NCBI GenBank assembly: GCA_039619475.1
Contig: CM077115.1
Span: 554,674,826-554,738,825 of the forward strand
Reading direction: 5' to 3'
DNA from: Icerya purchasi
Taxonomy: Eukaryota > Arthropoda > Insecta > Hemiptera > Monophlebidae
DNA length: 64,000 nucleotides
In this document: piece by piece, positions 37,375-49,648 of the stretch
Position numbering within the stretch: position 1 is the stretch's first letter
Layout of the letters: each line of letters begins with the position of its first letter
Translations under genes and position numbers: made by a program
The notes under the pieces: model-generated
Databases searched by the model: none
Told to the model about the DNA's origin: nothing
Seen by the model: the letters and a program-made list of their open reading frames with translations, nothing else

Positions 37375-40198
37375 ATATGTTTTTATCTTTATCTTCTTCT
37401 TCTTATCTACGCCGTCTCCGAACGAACGTTTTTGAATGGTAAAGACTAACTCTCTTCGTTTGGACATTCGTTTTAACACGTCTTCATTGGTAACCTTATC
37501 TGTCCATGGTATCTTTAACATGCGACAGTGAATGAACATTTCGAACGCGTGTAGTTTTCCTTCTAACTTTTTTGTGAGAGTCCAACTCTCTACTCCGTAT
37601 AGCAATACTGAGAAAACATAGCACCGTACGAGACGCATACGTAACTCCAAGGTAATGTCCTTTCTTGTTAACAACTTTTTTAGAGTTCCAAAGGTTGCTC
37701 TCGTTTTTTCAATTCTTGTTTTGATCTCTACAGTTTGCTCAACTTCTTCCTGAAACCATGTGCCCAAATATAAGTATTTATCGACTCTATCTACTTCCTC
37801 CCGACCAATGTAAATTCGGCTTCTATCTACAGTATTATGGGATTCCTTCTTACGTATCAGCATCCACTTCGTTTTTGCTACATTTATTTCTAGTCCGTGT
37901 TCAAGACTAGCATCCCGGACTCGGTTAACCATATCCTGCAGACCATTTAGACTGTCCGATACTAATACTGTATCGTCTGCGTATCGTATATTAGATATCC
38001 GGCTATCGCCGATCTTAATACCATCATCTGCTTTCATGGCAACCTTAAAGATGTTTTTCGGAGTATGCATTGAACAATATCGGCGACAAAACACAGCCTT
38101 GTCGTACACCTCTTTTTATTTCTATATCCTCTGTAGTGATATCTCCACAACGAATTACAGCTTTTTGATTCCAGTATAAGTTGCGGATTATCCGCACGTC
38201 TGCTACATCTAAGCCAATATTTTCCAAAATTTCAATTAGCTTTTCATGATTTACGCAATCAAAAGCCTTGCTATAATCGATGAAACACAGATAGAGTTCA
38301 CGATTCTTTTCCCTATATCTCTGCGCTAATATATTCAGAATACATAACGCCTCTCTCGAGTCCCGTATCCATTTTTGAATCCAAATTGCCACTGACCTGA
38401 GTTCTCTTCACATTTCTTGTAAATTCGCATGTGTATTATTTTTAAAAAGATCTTTAACACATGTGACATGAGACTTATCGTGCGAAAATCTCCACATTGT
38501 GTTGCATTTCGTTTTTTCGGTAGTGGTATAAACACTGATCTTAACCAATCTACTATTAACTGTCCGGAGTAGTAAATTCTGTTAAAAAACTGCTTTAGGA
38601 ATATAACCGTCTGCCTATCATTATACAAGACTTTAATTATCTTCCCGTGAATGTCATCGGGACCAACTGCTTTTCCGAATTTCAAGTTCTTCGCCGCTTC
38701 CATTATTTCTTGCTGCTGAATTTCATCTATATCTATTTCTGCTAAGTCATGTTTGCTATTCGTTGCTAAATTCACTCTACTGGTGTCAAACAATTTTTGG
38801 ATATAATTTTTCCATAATACCGTCTTCTCTTGATCACTAGCCAGTATTTTGCCATTTTCATCTTGCATTGCGGTATAATTTTCATAATCCCAACAAATTC
38901 TTTAACCTTCTTATGAACATTGAACGTATCGTGCTGAGATTGTAGGGTCTCTATTTCACAGCATTTCTTATGTAACCATTCTTCTTTTGCCTCGCGAACT
39001 GCTTTCCGTATAAGTTTGTCCAGTCTTTGATATTCCAACTTGTCGTGTTTATATTTCCGTCTTTCTTCCATTATTTGTAAAATATCTGTAGTCATCCATG
39101 CCTTAGTTTTGGGCAATCGAGCTGTACCTACTATCTCCTTTTGGATCCTAGTTTGTTCCGATTTCCAAATTTTCCAGGCTTCTTCAGTGTTATTTTCTAT
39201 AAGTGGGAAGGCTGATTTTTTCATTTCCTCTTTAACTTTTGTGCATATCGAATTCTGTTGAATTCTACGAATGTCAATTCGCCCTGGTGATTTCACTTTC
39301 AACACTTTTCGAAAATACAATTTTAATGTAATTACCGCTGGATTATGATCCGATCCGACATCTGTACCTGGATAGGTTTTCACCGATTTTACAACTTTCT
39401 TAAATTGTTTCGGAAGAAGTATAAAATCTATTTGATTCCGTATTTTTCCCCTGAAGGAGATTGCCAAGTATATAAACGCCTTGCTGGTAATTGAAAGAAA
39501 GTGTTTGCAATGAACAGATCTTGTTCAGTACAGAACTGTACCAACCTATCTCCGCGTTCATTTCTTTTACCAAGGCCAAAATTACCAACTTCATGACCGC
39601 TTTTGCCATTGCCTATTTTGGCGTTCCAGTCGCCCATTATGACATTAATTTCGCCTTTTTTCGTCATTTTTAGTAAAGTATCTATTTCACCGTACCATTT
39701 TTCCAGCTCATCCTCGTCTTTATCAGCGGTTGGGGCATATGTTTGCAATATATTTAGAGTATGATAATTTGTCATTAGTTTTAGCAGCATTGTTCTATCA
39801 GATAACGGCACAAAATCTGTTACTGCATTAGCTATATTCTTCGACACTATTATTGCTACTCCATTGCTATGTTTATTATCATCTGAGCCTGAGTAGTACA
39901 TATTTGCATGTTCCAACTTCATAATGCCATTGTTCGGCCAACGAACTTCACTGAGACCGAGTATGTCTATGTGCAGCCGTTTTCTTTCCTCTTCTACATT
40001 ATGCATTTTTCTAGCTTGATACAAACTCCGCACATTCCACGTAGCAGTTCTTGTTTTCTTGTTTAATAATTTCATTGCGCTACTCCTATTCCTATTTTCG
40101 TCATTATCAGTAATAGTTGGTGGGGGTATTCTTAGCACCGTTTCCCCACTAAAGGGGTGCCCCAGACTAACGGCCGTTCTATTTAAGTTTCCAGCCAT
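37375..40198 (-). pseudogene. RTE-like LINE polyprotein (endonuclease and reverse transcriptase), frameshifted
   Basis: The protein starts at ATG 40198 (MAGNLNR). The apurinic-type endonuclease shows TWNVRSLY, LSEVRW, GDWNAKIG and GSDHNPA. The reverse transcriptase shows GPDDIHGK, FIDYSKAFDCV, RQGCVLSPILFN and the catalytic YADDTVLV, then a C-terminal region with SVLLYGVESWTL and MLKIPW. About 945 codons are covered, the usual size for this group. The frame changes four times, near 39445, 38875, 38350 and 38070, yet almost no stop codons occur between changes. The copy is therefore young, or the breaks are sequencing indels. The 3' end is a simple AAGAAG/GATAAA tail at about 37380-37410, typical of RTE elements. 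Confidence 0.9.
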
Positions 40199-40690
40199 TA
40201 TTGATTATTGGGAGGAATACTCCAGTGGTTTCCCGTTGCTTTCTGGAGGATTTTCTGTCAGGATTTACTCCCTTAGCCGAAAGGACCCGGTTTTAAGGCG
40301 CCGGGTACTCGCCTACTCGCCCTAGACTGGTATTCACCAGTCCGACTGGAGCACATTGTCACGAGCGAGTTGTTGATAGTCTGCTAGTTGTACACGCAGT
40401 AAAATGCTTAACGATATTTAATGAAAGGATCACCTTCGGCAGGTGAACCCTCCTTCGTTTTCCTATCAACAGTATATTGTGAGTTCCGATTTTGCTCTTC
40501 TAATCAACGCTAAGCCCGCCGAAATCGAAGATTACCACCCTGCACGACGTGGACGTACAGAACTCACGTGGTTGCTGTTTCGTTTCCCCGCTAGTGGGAC
40601 TAGCACTATACAACGGTTGAGTGACTACTTACTAGCGAAAGTGACCCTAGTTACAGCAACCTGTGCCCCGCAGGGCTCTATCTTTATATA
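40199..40690 (-). mobile_element. 5' untranslated region of the RTE-like LINE
   Basis: This GC-richer block sits directly upstream (minus sense) of the LINE start codon and ends abruptly at AT-rich sequence near 40690. It contains paired GC motifs, such as TCACCTTCGGCAGGTGA at about 40427-40443 and CGCCGGGTACTCG at 40300-40312, suggesting a folded leader. It probably carries the internal promoter; this is inferred from position. Confidence 0.65.
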
Positions 40691-40742
40691 CGAGTAATTA
40701 TTTTTTATTTTTTAATGCATTTTTATTAAACTTTTCGAATCA

Positions 40743-41740
40743 ATGTTAATTTTTTGTATACCAGAACACCAGAAGGCAACTGCACGAATCGGACAGGAGC
40801 AGTCCAAAGAATATTGCCATATAGCAAGGGGTGTAAGACAAGGTTGCCCGTTGTCACCGAGAATGTTCAACGCATACGCCGAAGAAATAGTCAGAATGGG
40901 AAATATTAATAGACTCGGATTTAATATAAACGGAACAAGAATAACGCATAAACGCTGATGACCGAGTATGACAGAGTCCAGAGAAAATCTACAAAAAATA
41001 ATGAACCTAATATCAGTAGAAGGAAGGAAATTTGGAATGAAAATAAACGCGTTAAAAAGACAAAAGTTATGAGAATAGCAAAAACATTAAACAGATCTTC
41101 AGTGGAAATGCATATATAGATGCGGAAAAAATTGAATAGTATATTTCTAACTGGGGAGTTTAATTACAGAAAGCCGGAAAGACGATGATGAAATAAGAAG
41201 AAGAATAGGCTGTGTCCGAGTTCTGCATTTAATAATTTAGAACGAGCGTTGAAAGATATAAAATTGAACATACAATTAAAAATACGAGAATTCTTCACTG
41301 CTGCGTATGGTCAACAATGCGATACGCTTCGGAAACCTGGACGATATCGGAGGCTAACAAAAAGAAAATCAGTTGGCTTTCGAATTATAGTGCTACAGAA
41401 GAATGCACAGAATATCATGGAAGGAAAAAATAACAGATGTGTAGAAGTATTGAATAAATGTAAAATTAGTAAGCCAAACGGCTAATAAATATCATCGAAG
41501 AAGCAAAATAGAAATACTTTGGGCATACGAGAAGGAGATCTTTTCACGACTACGATACAAGGGAAAATTCAGGGAAAAAGACCGTGATGAAGGAGACGGA
41601 TGGAATACGTACATGGAATAGGTGGAACAAAATTCGCTTTTGAAAGAAATACAAAAAGCCAGGCGGAGATAACTATAGTAAACCGATGTGAACCTCCTGA
41701 ACAGGAGTTGGAAATGATGATGATGGTATATTGAAGGCAC
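40743..41740 (+). pseudogene. older LINE reverse-transcriptase relic, head-to-head with the RTE copy
   Basis: Plus-strand pieces include ARGVRQGCPLSPRMFNAYAEE at 40827-40889, a damaged ADD box at about 40957, FGMKIN near 41035, LGSLITE near 41150, then LERALKDIKLNIQLKIREF and RTWNRW further on. The order matches a reverse transcriptase palm to C-terminus. Many stops and frameshifts mark it as old. It ends with a GATGATGATGG microsatellite tail near 41715-41727, the usual 3' tail style of RTE/CR1-like elements. Confidence 0.75.
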
Positions 41741-41784
41741 CTCAAAACAGCTTTTAACGTTTTGATATATGAAAGAGCGATTTC

Positions 41785-41820
41785 ATGTACAAAATGTACA
41801 AAATGTACGAAATGTACGAA
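41785..41820. repeat. 9-bp tandem repeat, four units
   Basis: ATGTACAAA twice, then ATGTACGAA twice, with a fifth partial ATGAAG. Confidence 0.9.
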
Positions 41821-42429
41821 ATGAAGTTAAATCTCAAATAACGTTAGAAAGAAACGAAATTCTGATCCCTAAAACAAAACGGACACTTCAGTATCTGGGC
41901 CTTATGCGCTTCTTGAATTTCGAACTTATTAAATAGAACAGGTTTTCCATTATGTACCACTTTTTTTTTTATCCGTGAAAAACAGTATTTGACGTTTCAG
42001 TGACTTTGCTTAATTAAATTACTTGCAGTATGCTTGCTTACTGATTCGTTAAAAGGGCAAAATAAACCGGTACTGACTGCTGCGCGTGGCTTCGTCCGGT
42101 AGTGCATTTTGTGCGGAAAAACTTATCCAATTCTCCAGTTACACTGCGAGCAGTTTTCATACCAGTGTTCCGCCGTATACGTCGGAAAACAAAGTACCGA
42201 TATTTCCTTACGGTACTGCAAGCTTTCCACAGATTGTGCAATCGGAAGCTGGCAAAACTGTTATCTACTAATGCCTATTTGTCAACTTCGCTTTAATTTT
42301 AATCTTCTTTCTACGTCACTTTCTCGGATTTCATCTGCTTCCCCCCATTTTGTCCTTTTCATCCGCCTTCTAATTACTTTTTTTGTGACACTCTAATATT
42401 ATGTTTCATTTGAATGTTTCCCTTTTTTT

Positions 42430-42886
42430 GCCGAACAATTGTCCTTCTACTATTCTTTACCGAAACTTGGTACTCCCCCCCCCCTTATAAGTACTTCTTA
42501 TATTCTCTTATTTCCTCCTACCACTGTTATTTCCGCCCTCGATTTATTTATTGTATCCTCTATCCTTAAACGTTCTACAACTTCCTTTTTCTCCTTCTTC
42601 CTATTCCTCGGGCTAATGTCATCGTTGACAAATTATTAAAAAAAAATATATATATATTTTACACATTGTTTCTATTAATTAACGAATAAATTTACATAAA
42701 AAATATACACTTTTATAAAATAATATTTAATTTTATAAAAGTGCATAACTTCTTTAGTGGCATTATATTTTCGTTCCTGACGGACAGCATACTGACCACA
42801 CTTAACTATCAGGTTCTAGTTAGTTTCCCATTGTGTCTGGGCAATGGTCCATAGTTGATGCGCCCAAAAAAAAAAAAAAAAAAAAA
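42430..42886 (+). mobile_element. LINE 3' end with poly(A) tail
   Basis: A pyrimidine-rich frame (42439-42639, Ser/Leu/Phe-rich) precedes an untranslated part ending GTTGATGCGCCC followed by about 20 A. The same style of terminus (TTGACGTGCCC plus A) ends the RNase H LINE at 4590, so this is probably a 5'-truncated copy of a related family. Confidence 0.5.
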
Positions 42887-43643
42887 ACTTTTGTATAATC
42901 ATTATTTCTAGCAAACTTTTATTTTATGTTGCACACCATATGTTTATGTCACAAAATGATTTCTCAAGAGTAGCGATAATTTAAACAAGCTGTATTTCCG
43001 GAAAGGATTAATAAATAGAAGAGATATTATTACTTTTTTCATTAACGGAAAAAAAAAGAAAAAAAAAAAAATACAGAAAATTTAAAATAATTCTCACGAA
43101 TTTCTGGCTATTCTGGAAACAAACCGGTTAATCTAGGTGCCGTCAAATTATCGTTATTGTTCGTAAATACCGGCAATATCCGGTAGGATTTTTTTACGTT
43201 TTGTTCAATGTTCTCTTTTTTGTGACAAAGCATTTGTTGTTGAAAAATGTTAAATTTTCAATCGCCCTAATATACGCGGTTTTATTAATGGTGTCGAAAC
43301 ATCTTTACTCTTCTCTTTGTTGTAAATATCTCGTAATATAACATAAAAGATAAATTGAATCAGTCTAATAGTCTCATTCAATTCAAGATATTTTGATATA
43401 TCGAAAAGGGCGGCTTTCTATTTACGAACTCTCGGGTATTATTTAGTAGTCGCCCTACGCATCGGTAAGATACCATCCAGCGTATTTTAAACCAGTGTGC
43501 TCGGCTGAAAAATTCATCAGAGCTGCCAATGCCGTGAAAAATGAAAACTATGAAAAACTGCAAACTTCTATTCGTACTGAAAAAAAAACAAACTATAAAT
43601 TGTTAATCAGTATTGTATTTTTAAGAATTTACAGTCAAACCAT

Positions 43644-43648
<5 letters not shown>

Positions 43649-43674
<26 letters not shown>

Positions 43675-43740
43675 GGGCAACCTGGAGGCCGTACAAAATA
43701 TACAGCCATTTTATTATCGACTTCGCAGAGACTTTGAAAC
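43649..43740 (-). mobile_element. short LINE 3' end, reverse orientation
   Basis: A run of about 26 T is followed by GGGCAACCTGGAGG. Read on the minus strand this is GGTTGCCC plus poly(A), the same GCCC-poly(A) terminus as the copies at 4590 and 42886. Only the tail is recognisable. Confidence 0.4.
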
Positions 43741-43744
43741 TTGT

Positions 43745-46400
43745 GTAGACTCTCGTTTCAATCTTTAAAAAATTAAAAACACGATTTAATCGAGACGGTT
43801 ATACGTATATCTTAATTTTGCTATTGCTGTTATATCGAAATGTCGCCGATAAAATCGCAGTTGTACTTTGATTTAAATGCAAATCTATCCAGTCATTTTT
43901 CATCATTTAAATATTTAATGAACTTGTTCCGCTTCCGTTCACAACGTTTTTAGCAATTTTCCGAATTATAAAATTAGTAGTACAATTTCCTTTTTTTTCC
44001 CTCTTCGTGTAAAATCTGTCGCTTTGTAATGTCTAAAAATCGAACAAACTTTTGTAGCGTAATTTCTGTTAATACACATACACTACTATAGCTTTTTGGC
44101 TAAACCTTTGCGATCCTAATGAATTCGTCTTTGTCTTTAATTTTCATAAATACGCCATTAATCAATAATTTATTTAGACGCGCAATTTTTTTTCTTATTT
44201 CAAAACTTTTACTGAACTTCAAAGTTTACAAACTTTTCAATTTCTTTTTCTTTAATTCATCTCCAATTTTCGGGACATTTAATCATTCCACAACAGAATA
44301 TTAAATCATTTATGCGTTGATTTTCTAGTCAACATTCTCGTGGTGTCTTCTTTTAGCCGAGTACACCCTGGTTAGGTGCGGGATGTATCTCTAACCATAT
44401 GATACAGCTTAATTACGCGGCATACTGTGCCCGACGACTGTTCATTAATTATAACTTTTTTCAACGTACCGGATTGATTGTAACTCACGGACCAGCGCGA
44501 ATGAGAAGACGTATAAAAAAAGACGAAAAATGAAAAACCATTACTTCCAGCGGAGTCGTTAAATGTCTGGTGCAATGCCCATTCAATGTATTGAAGTGAT
44601 TGAATTTTTGACCGGCATGTTTCTTAAATTTCCTTACCATTATATAATCTGTTTCGATAATAATCAGACTGCTAATATTCAAAAAATGTGAAATTTAAAT
44701 AATCTTCCAAGTTGAGAAAAAAAAAACAAAAAAAAAAACAGACGAAGAAATAAAAATAGGGGGGGGAGGCAGTTATATTGAAGAATGCGGTCGTCCCATT
44801 TTCGCAATAAAATATATTTTTTCGATCTAACATTTTTATAAAGCCGACAGATATTAATAATAATACCCACTTAAACATTACCGGTATCCGTAGATTGCAC
44901 AGACAGTCGCTCGAAATCGAACTACATATATTGGCCAAAATTTTAATAATCTGCAAGATCGGTGAGAAAAATTGTTAATAAAACTTCATGGAAAACTGCC
45001 GATAATAGATGTTTCCAAAACTACTCGAGCATCATTCAGTGTGGAAAAGCGAAAATTAATTTTTCTCTTTCGGCGTTAAAAAAGAAGAGATTGGTAACCT
45101 AACGAAAAATGAAGTTGGTTCGATTTAGTAATAAAATCTGTATTCGTATACAATTTTTGAAAAAATGCCATTGTCGGCTTTCGGCGGAATTCAAATTATT
45201 CACAACTAATTTCACACGCGAATTGTAATAATACTATTATTCGTGTAATTTTTAATGTTTTCATTATAAATTTTATTTTGAAAAATTTTTTTTAAATCCA
45301 AAATTAATTAAAAAGTTAATTTTCCATCTAGTTCGTATTTTCTGTGAGCGAAATATTTTTACAAAACGAAATATAAAATGCATCAACTCGCGGGAATTTA
45401 TTTAAATACATTAAATATCAAAGTAGTCGACTGGTTTCGGATCAACGTAATTTAAAGAGATTCATTTACGTTGATCCGAAACTAATCTGTTTTTTATTGC
45501 ATTTTTATAATTTAAACAAGTCCGTTCTGTATATTCGCACAGCGGCCGGTGTGAAAAATTGTCTATAGGGGGAAAGCAGACGAACCGGTTTAATGCGTTA
45601 ACGGTGGTATAATTATTGCTCTGAAGAAGGATATAAACAATTAATTGCAACAATGTCTCTCAGCCGTTTTTAATTCCAAACTGTGTTCCCAGTGACTGCG
45701 AATTTCCACTGAGAAAAACTTATTTTGATCGCTATGGAAGAAGCTCTTTAAACTTGTAACCCAATTCTTCCTTTCGTAATAAACCATCAAACAGATCATT
45801 TAATTATAAATGTAAACAATTTTTAAAAATTAACCATTAACATTACTGATGTTATATTTTTTGTTACACAAACGACATGTGACATTCATCAATTCACAAA
45901 AGTATATAACATTATCTAAATTGTAAAAAACATTAAAAAATGAACGATTAATACATATATATATATATATATATGTAAAAACAATAAATATAATAAATTA
46001 GTGCGACCGGTTATTTAGAAAATGTTATATATGTATGTATATTTTTGTGACTGTTGAATGTCTTTAATTTTTTCAAATTGTTTACATTTATAATATATTG
46101 CGGTTTACGGCAGAAAAAATACCTATAATAGATAATATCTTATTGATTTCTTTAACAGTTGCGTTTTTCTAGTTCTTTCACTGGCACCTCCGTGTTCAGT
46201 GACTCTGCACGATTTAACGCCAAAGATTCGCGCCTATGGATGCTTCCCAATATTATTCTACAGCATGCACGCTTAGTATTGGATCGCGTGCGAATAGCTC
46301 TATTAATTCCCTTGTAGGCTTCTTCGATGCTTATTGATGTAATATTTCTTTATTCTTAAATTTTTAATTAATAAATTGTTATAATTTGTTTTTCATTACA
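43745..46400. other. intronic non-coding stretch
   Basis: No exon recognised. There is an A-run and a G-run at 44717-44767, and (TA)n at 45954-45974. A perfect hairpin at 45434-45482 is listed separately. Confidence 0.45.
45434..45482. repeat. perfect 17-bp hairpin
   Basis: GTTTCGGATCAACGTAA (45434-45450) and its exact complement TTACGTTGATCCGAAAC (45466-45482) are separated by a 15-base loop. No open frame or known RNA family explains it. Confidence 0.85.
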
Positions 46401-46401
46401 G

Positions 46402-46478
46402 TAATCGTCGGATATTGCGTAATCGTTGTGAACAGCTATTACGGCACGTTGACCGGACAGTCTGCCGTCGGCGCTTGA
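46402..46478 (+). CDS. terminal exon of the split membrane-protein gene
   Basis: A TTTTTCATTACAG acceptor is followed by two bases completing a Leu codon with the spare T of the previous exon, then IVGYCVIVVNSYYGTL and the tail TGQSAVGA with TGA at 46476-46478. The hydrophobic stretch continues from the end of the previous exon to make one membrane helix. The VNSYY close and short polar C-terminus resemble the V(V)YSYY ends of small insect multi-pass proteins; that likeness is from memory. No clear AATAAA signal lies close downstream. Confidence 0.82.
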
Positions 46479-46479
46479 A

Positions 46480-48130
46480 GTATATTCTTAATTGTTCATT
46501 CATTATTGTGTTGTTTTCTTTTGATTTTTTTTTTATATATATATATATACACATATTTATATACACAGTGTTAAGATACTTTTATAAGATATATAATATT
46601 CCGCGTGTATGCGTTCAACATTCAACCACATATAACCAGTTGTAATTCTAATACGTCGTTTGACGATCAATTAACACACACACACACACAGAAGTAGACT
46701 AATACATAGGGAAAAAAGAAATACCGAAGCTGAAATCTGAATTTAATCGGAATAATTGATATTCGAATGCGGTGCGAAACAGATGTTCTATCTACGATGG
46801 TCCGTTAAGCGCAGTGCTCATTTACATTCCTACGATTTGCAAGTTTTTTTTGTTTTTTTTTTTTTTTTTTTTTTTTATAAATTACAACGTCTAAAGTTGA
46901 ACCGCGAAATAGTTTTAATTTTCATTAATTCTTTAAATATTCGACATCGTTAGACGTTGCCCAAATTTTTTTAGTTTAATACACGTTTTATTAAGTTCAC
47001 TACTACTAATACATATATATTGTGTTCACGTTCGCTACTTTTTTCCTCATGTGCATTTGTTATCGAAAGAGTAAATCAGTAAGGCGGAGAATAATTATTA
47101 TCATTCGTTTGGTTTGTAACGCAGCACGAGCTAGTTTTTTATACAAAACATGTGTTCGCAACGATAATTATAAATTATGCTAATATGTTGTTAATATAAT
47201 ATATAATATATAATATATAATATATAATATATATAATATATATGTATATAATATATTTGTTGTATACTTTTTCTAATATTCTATTTGTTAAGAATTTATT
47301 TTTTCTTTCGTAACATATTTGTCATATACTTATGTTATCCTATCTAAGAAGTAAATGATATTTAATTATTTCGTGGAATTTTTAATTGTACGCGATCAAA
47401 ATTGAGTCCAAATGAAAAATTTAAACATAGAAAATGCATATAATCGGTAGCATTAGAAGCACGTGAAATATATACACGTTTGTGAAATATGTTGATGCAA
47501 TAAGTGCTGTTTAGCATTTATTTATTTACACTCCTTAAAGGCTTCTTGAATTTAAAATTAGCCATCTCGATATAATCTCAATTATTTAAGATCATCCTGA
47601 AAATGAACTTCATTCTTATTTAAACCGACAGGCAAAGGGATCATCAGCCTACAAATAATTGAGGAAGAAGAAACACGGAATGTTTAAAAAGCAGTTAGAG
47701 CCATCAAGCACTAAAGCTATATAGAACACAGCGCTTAGCGTGCCATGAAGAGAGTTATTCGAAAGTTCAATGACTTTCTTTTCCACTATTATAAAGCAAA
47801 GTTTATAATTCTCAATTATGAGAAATGAATAATAATTATGGCGACGACTGCGAAGACACCGCCTACTATCCTGTCAGAAGGAAATGAATAAAATTTACAC
47901 CCAACACACTATGGCCACACTGCAACAGCAGCGCCTGCGGTGCCGGCTGTCAAAGAGTTCGCTATCTAACGTTAGGGCCGCAAATGCGACAGTGGGCCCG
48001 CAATATTAACTGCGAGCTGTGCATGTTTGTAACTGTAACTGCAACATCAGTGCGTGTTCTTCGTTTAATGGACTCCCATTAGAAGTAATTGGACACGATA
48101 AGATACAAATGTCAAAGTGAAAGAGAACTA
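46480..48130. other. no gene recognised
   Basis: (TA)n at 46534-46550, (CA)n at 46674-46690, a T-run at 46846-46876, and a TATAATA repeat at 47194-47255. The 47840-48060 part is GC-richer than its flanks but has no coding frame or repeat that I can name. Confidence 0.45.
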
Positions 48131-48139
48131 CCGAAGGGA

Positions 48140-48725
48140 TTAGAAAATCTTAATATGATGAAATATAGAAGATAGGAATTTTTCTACAATTGGGATGATC
48201 AACGTTGACTGTAGAGAGAGAATAAAGGACGCGCAATATGGAGTTGGAACATCATGTGACAGCAGCTCCACGTATAGAGTTGCCCTTTCAGGTGACAAAA
48301 GAGAAGCACTCAAAGAAGACATGATCAGGTTACATGCCACTGTGTTATCGATACATAGCAGACAAATAGAAGAGAACACTATGGAGAAACGATCGAATGA
48401 AGCAGGAAGTCGATTGTGAATAGATCGAAAACGACAGATAGCAGATACGATGAAACGGGTAAGGTGTGGAAAATGTAAGTACCATGGTTGAGCAGGTGTA
48501 TTGGGGTGAATGGAAAAATATTGTAAATTAGGATTGCAGAAGGATGATTTGTAAAAAGACTTCCAATGAGCCTCTTGGATACTTTTTGCAACATTTAATA
48601 ATTCGTGAGAAGGAAACCGTCCGACTGGTCGCCCAGAAGAAATAGCCAAACGAGCAAGATAATCTGCTTTTTCGTTGCTTGCAATCCCGGCATGATCACT
48701 ATCTAAATCGATGAAATAGAGATAA
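48140..48725 (-). pseudogene. LINE RNase H C-terminal fragment
   Basis: On the minus strand, DSDHAGIASNEKADYLARLA at 48700-48640 is the last RNase H block (HxGxxxNExAD), followed by a 169-codon C-terminal region rich in PxxHxFxHxxR-type spacing and ending FLSSIFHHIKIF. No reverse transcriptase or first RNase H half is present upstream, where an A-run at 48728-48743 starts. It is thus a short, mostly open remnant of a Jockey/I-like LINE. Confidence 0.65.
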
Positions 48726-49342
48726 CAAAAAAAAAAAAAAAAGGCTACGTGTATTAATTAAATTAAAGTGATTCATTAAAAAATATGACGATGTAAAACA
48801 TTAATTTAATATGATTATAACGATTTTATAAGACTTCTTTATATACTACAATCATTTTAGTTTTACCTCTTGCTACTATTTATATTTTTGAATTTTCAGG
48901 AGACCATACTCTCGACACTGCTACGCACAATTATACTTACTAGTTCAGCTAAATACACCGCGACATGATTCAATGTTTGTTCTTGGTCTTTGTTCATAGT
49001 AATGCAAAAATGCAAGTTAAATAGGAAAAATTGAATTCATTTTAAATAAAAAAGGGCATGTTGTGTCGGATAATGTTAAATCTATTCACTGTATTAAAAT
49101 TCGTTGATCTTTCTTTTCGCCTGTAATGATTTCCAGATTTAGACAATTATCATTCATATTTCGAACAACGCATTGTCTTCCATTCTACAGATTTCAAATT
49201 TCTTTGTAGTATTACAGTCCTAATCTTTGATACCAGGTTATGCGGAGGTAAACCGCCGAGCTCTAAATTATTTAAAAATCCTGTTGGAAACCGAATGATT
49301 TCTTTCAGTTATTAAATTACCAACACTTACCATCTTGCTATT

Positions 49343-49374
<32 letters not shown>

Positions 49375-49648
49375 GGCTCGGCTTTTGTAAGATTTAAAAT
49401 TTTCAAGTTAATTTCTTTCCAGCTTTTTTTTTCTTTTTTTTTCGAAGCTGGTATTACAAATTTTTTTTTTTTTTTTTTTTCTTGTTTGGGTTTTTCTCTG
49501 GGCTTGTCAGCAACGGACGATTACCCATCAACATGTATACATAGCAGCAATTAGGAGTAACAAGGAATGGAATCTGACAAAGAATCAAAATTAGAAAATG
49601 TATTACATTATCATATAAGGCAATCTGTTTGAAATCTTCGATATCAAT

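Noticed and set aside
40420..40450. Resemblance to the 3' end of small-subunit rRNA (GGATCACCT and AGGTGAACC)
   Set aside because: The two short motifs are in the wrong arrangement for rRNA, no other rRNA sequence is nearby, and together they form a short hairpin within the LINE leader.
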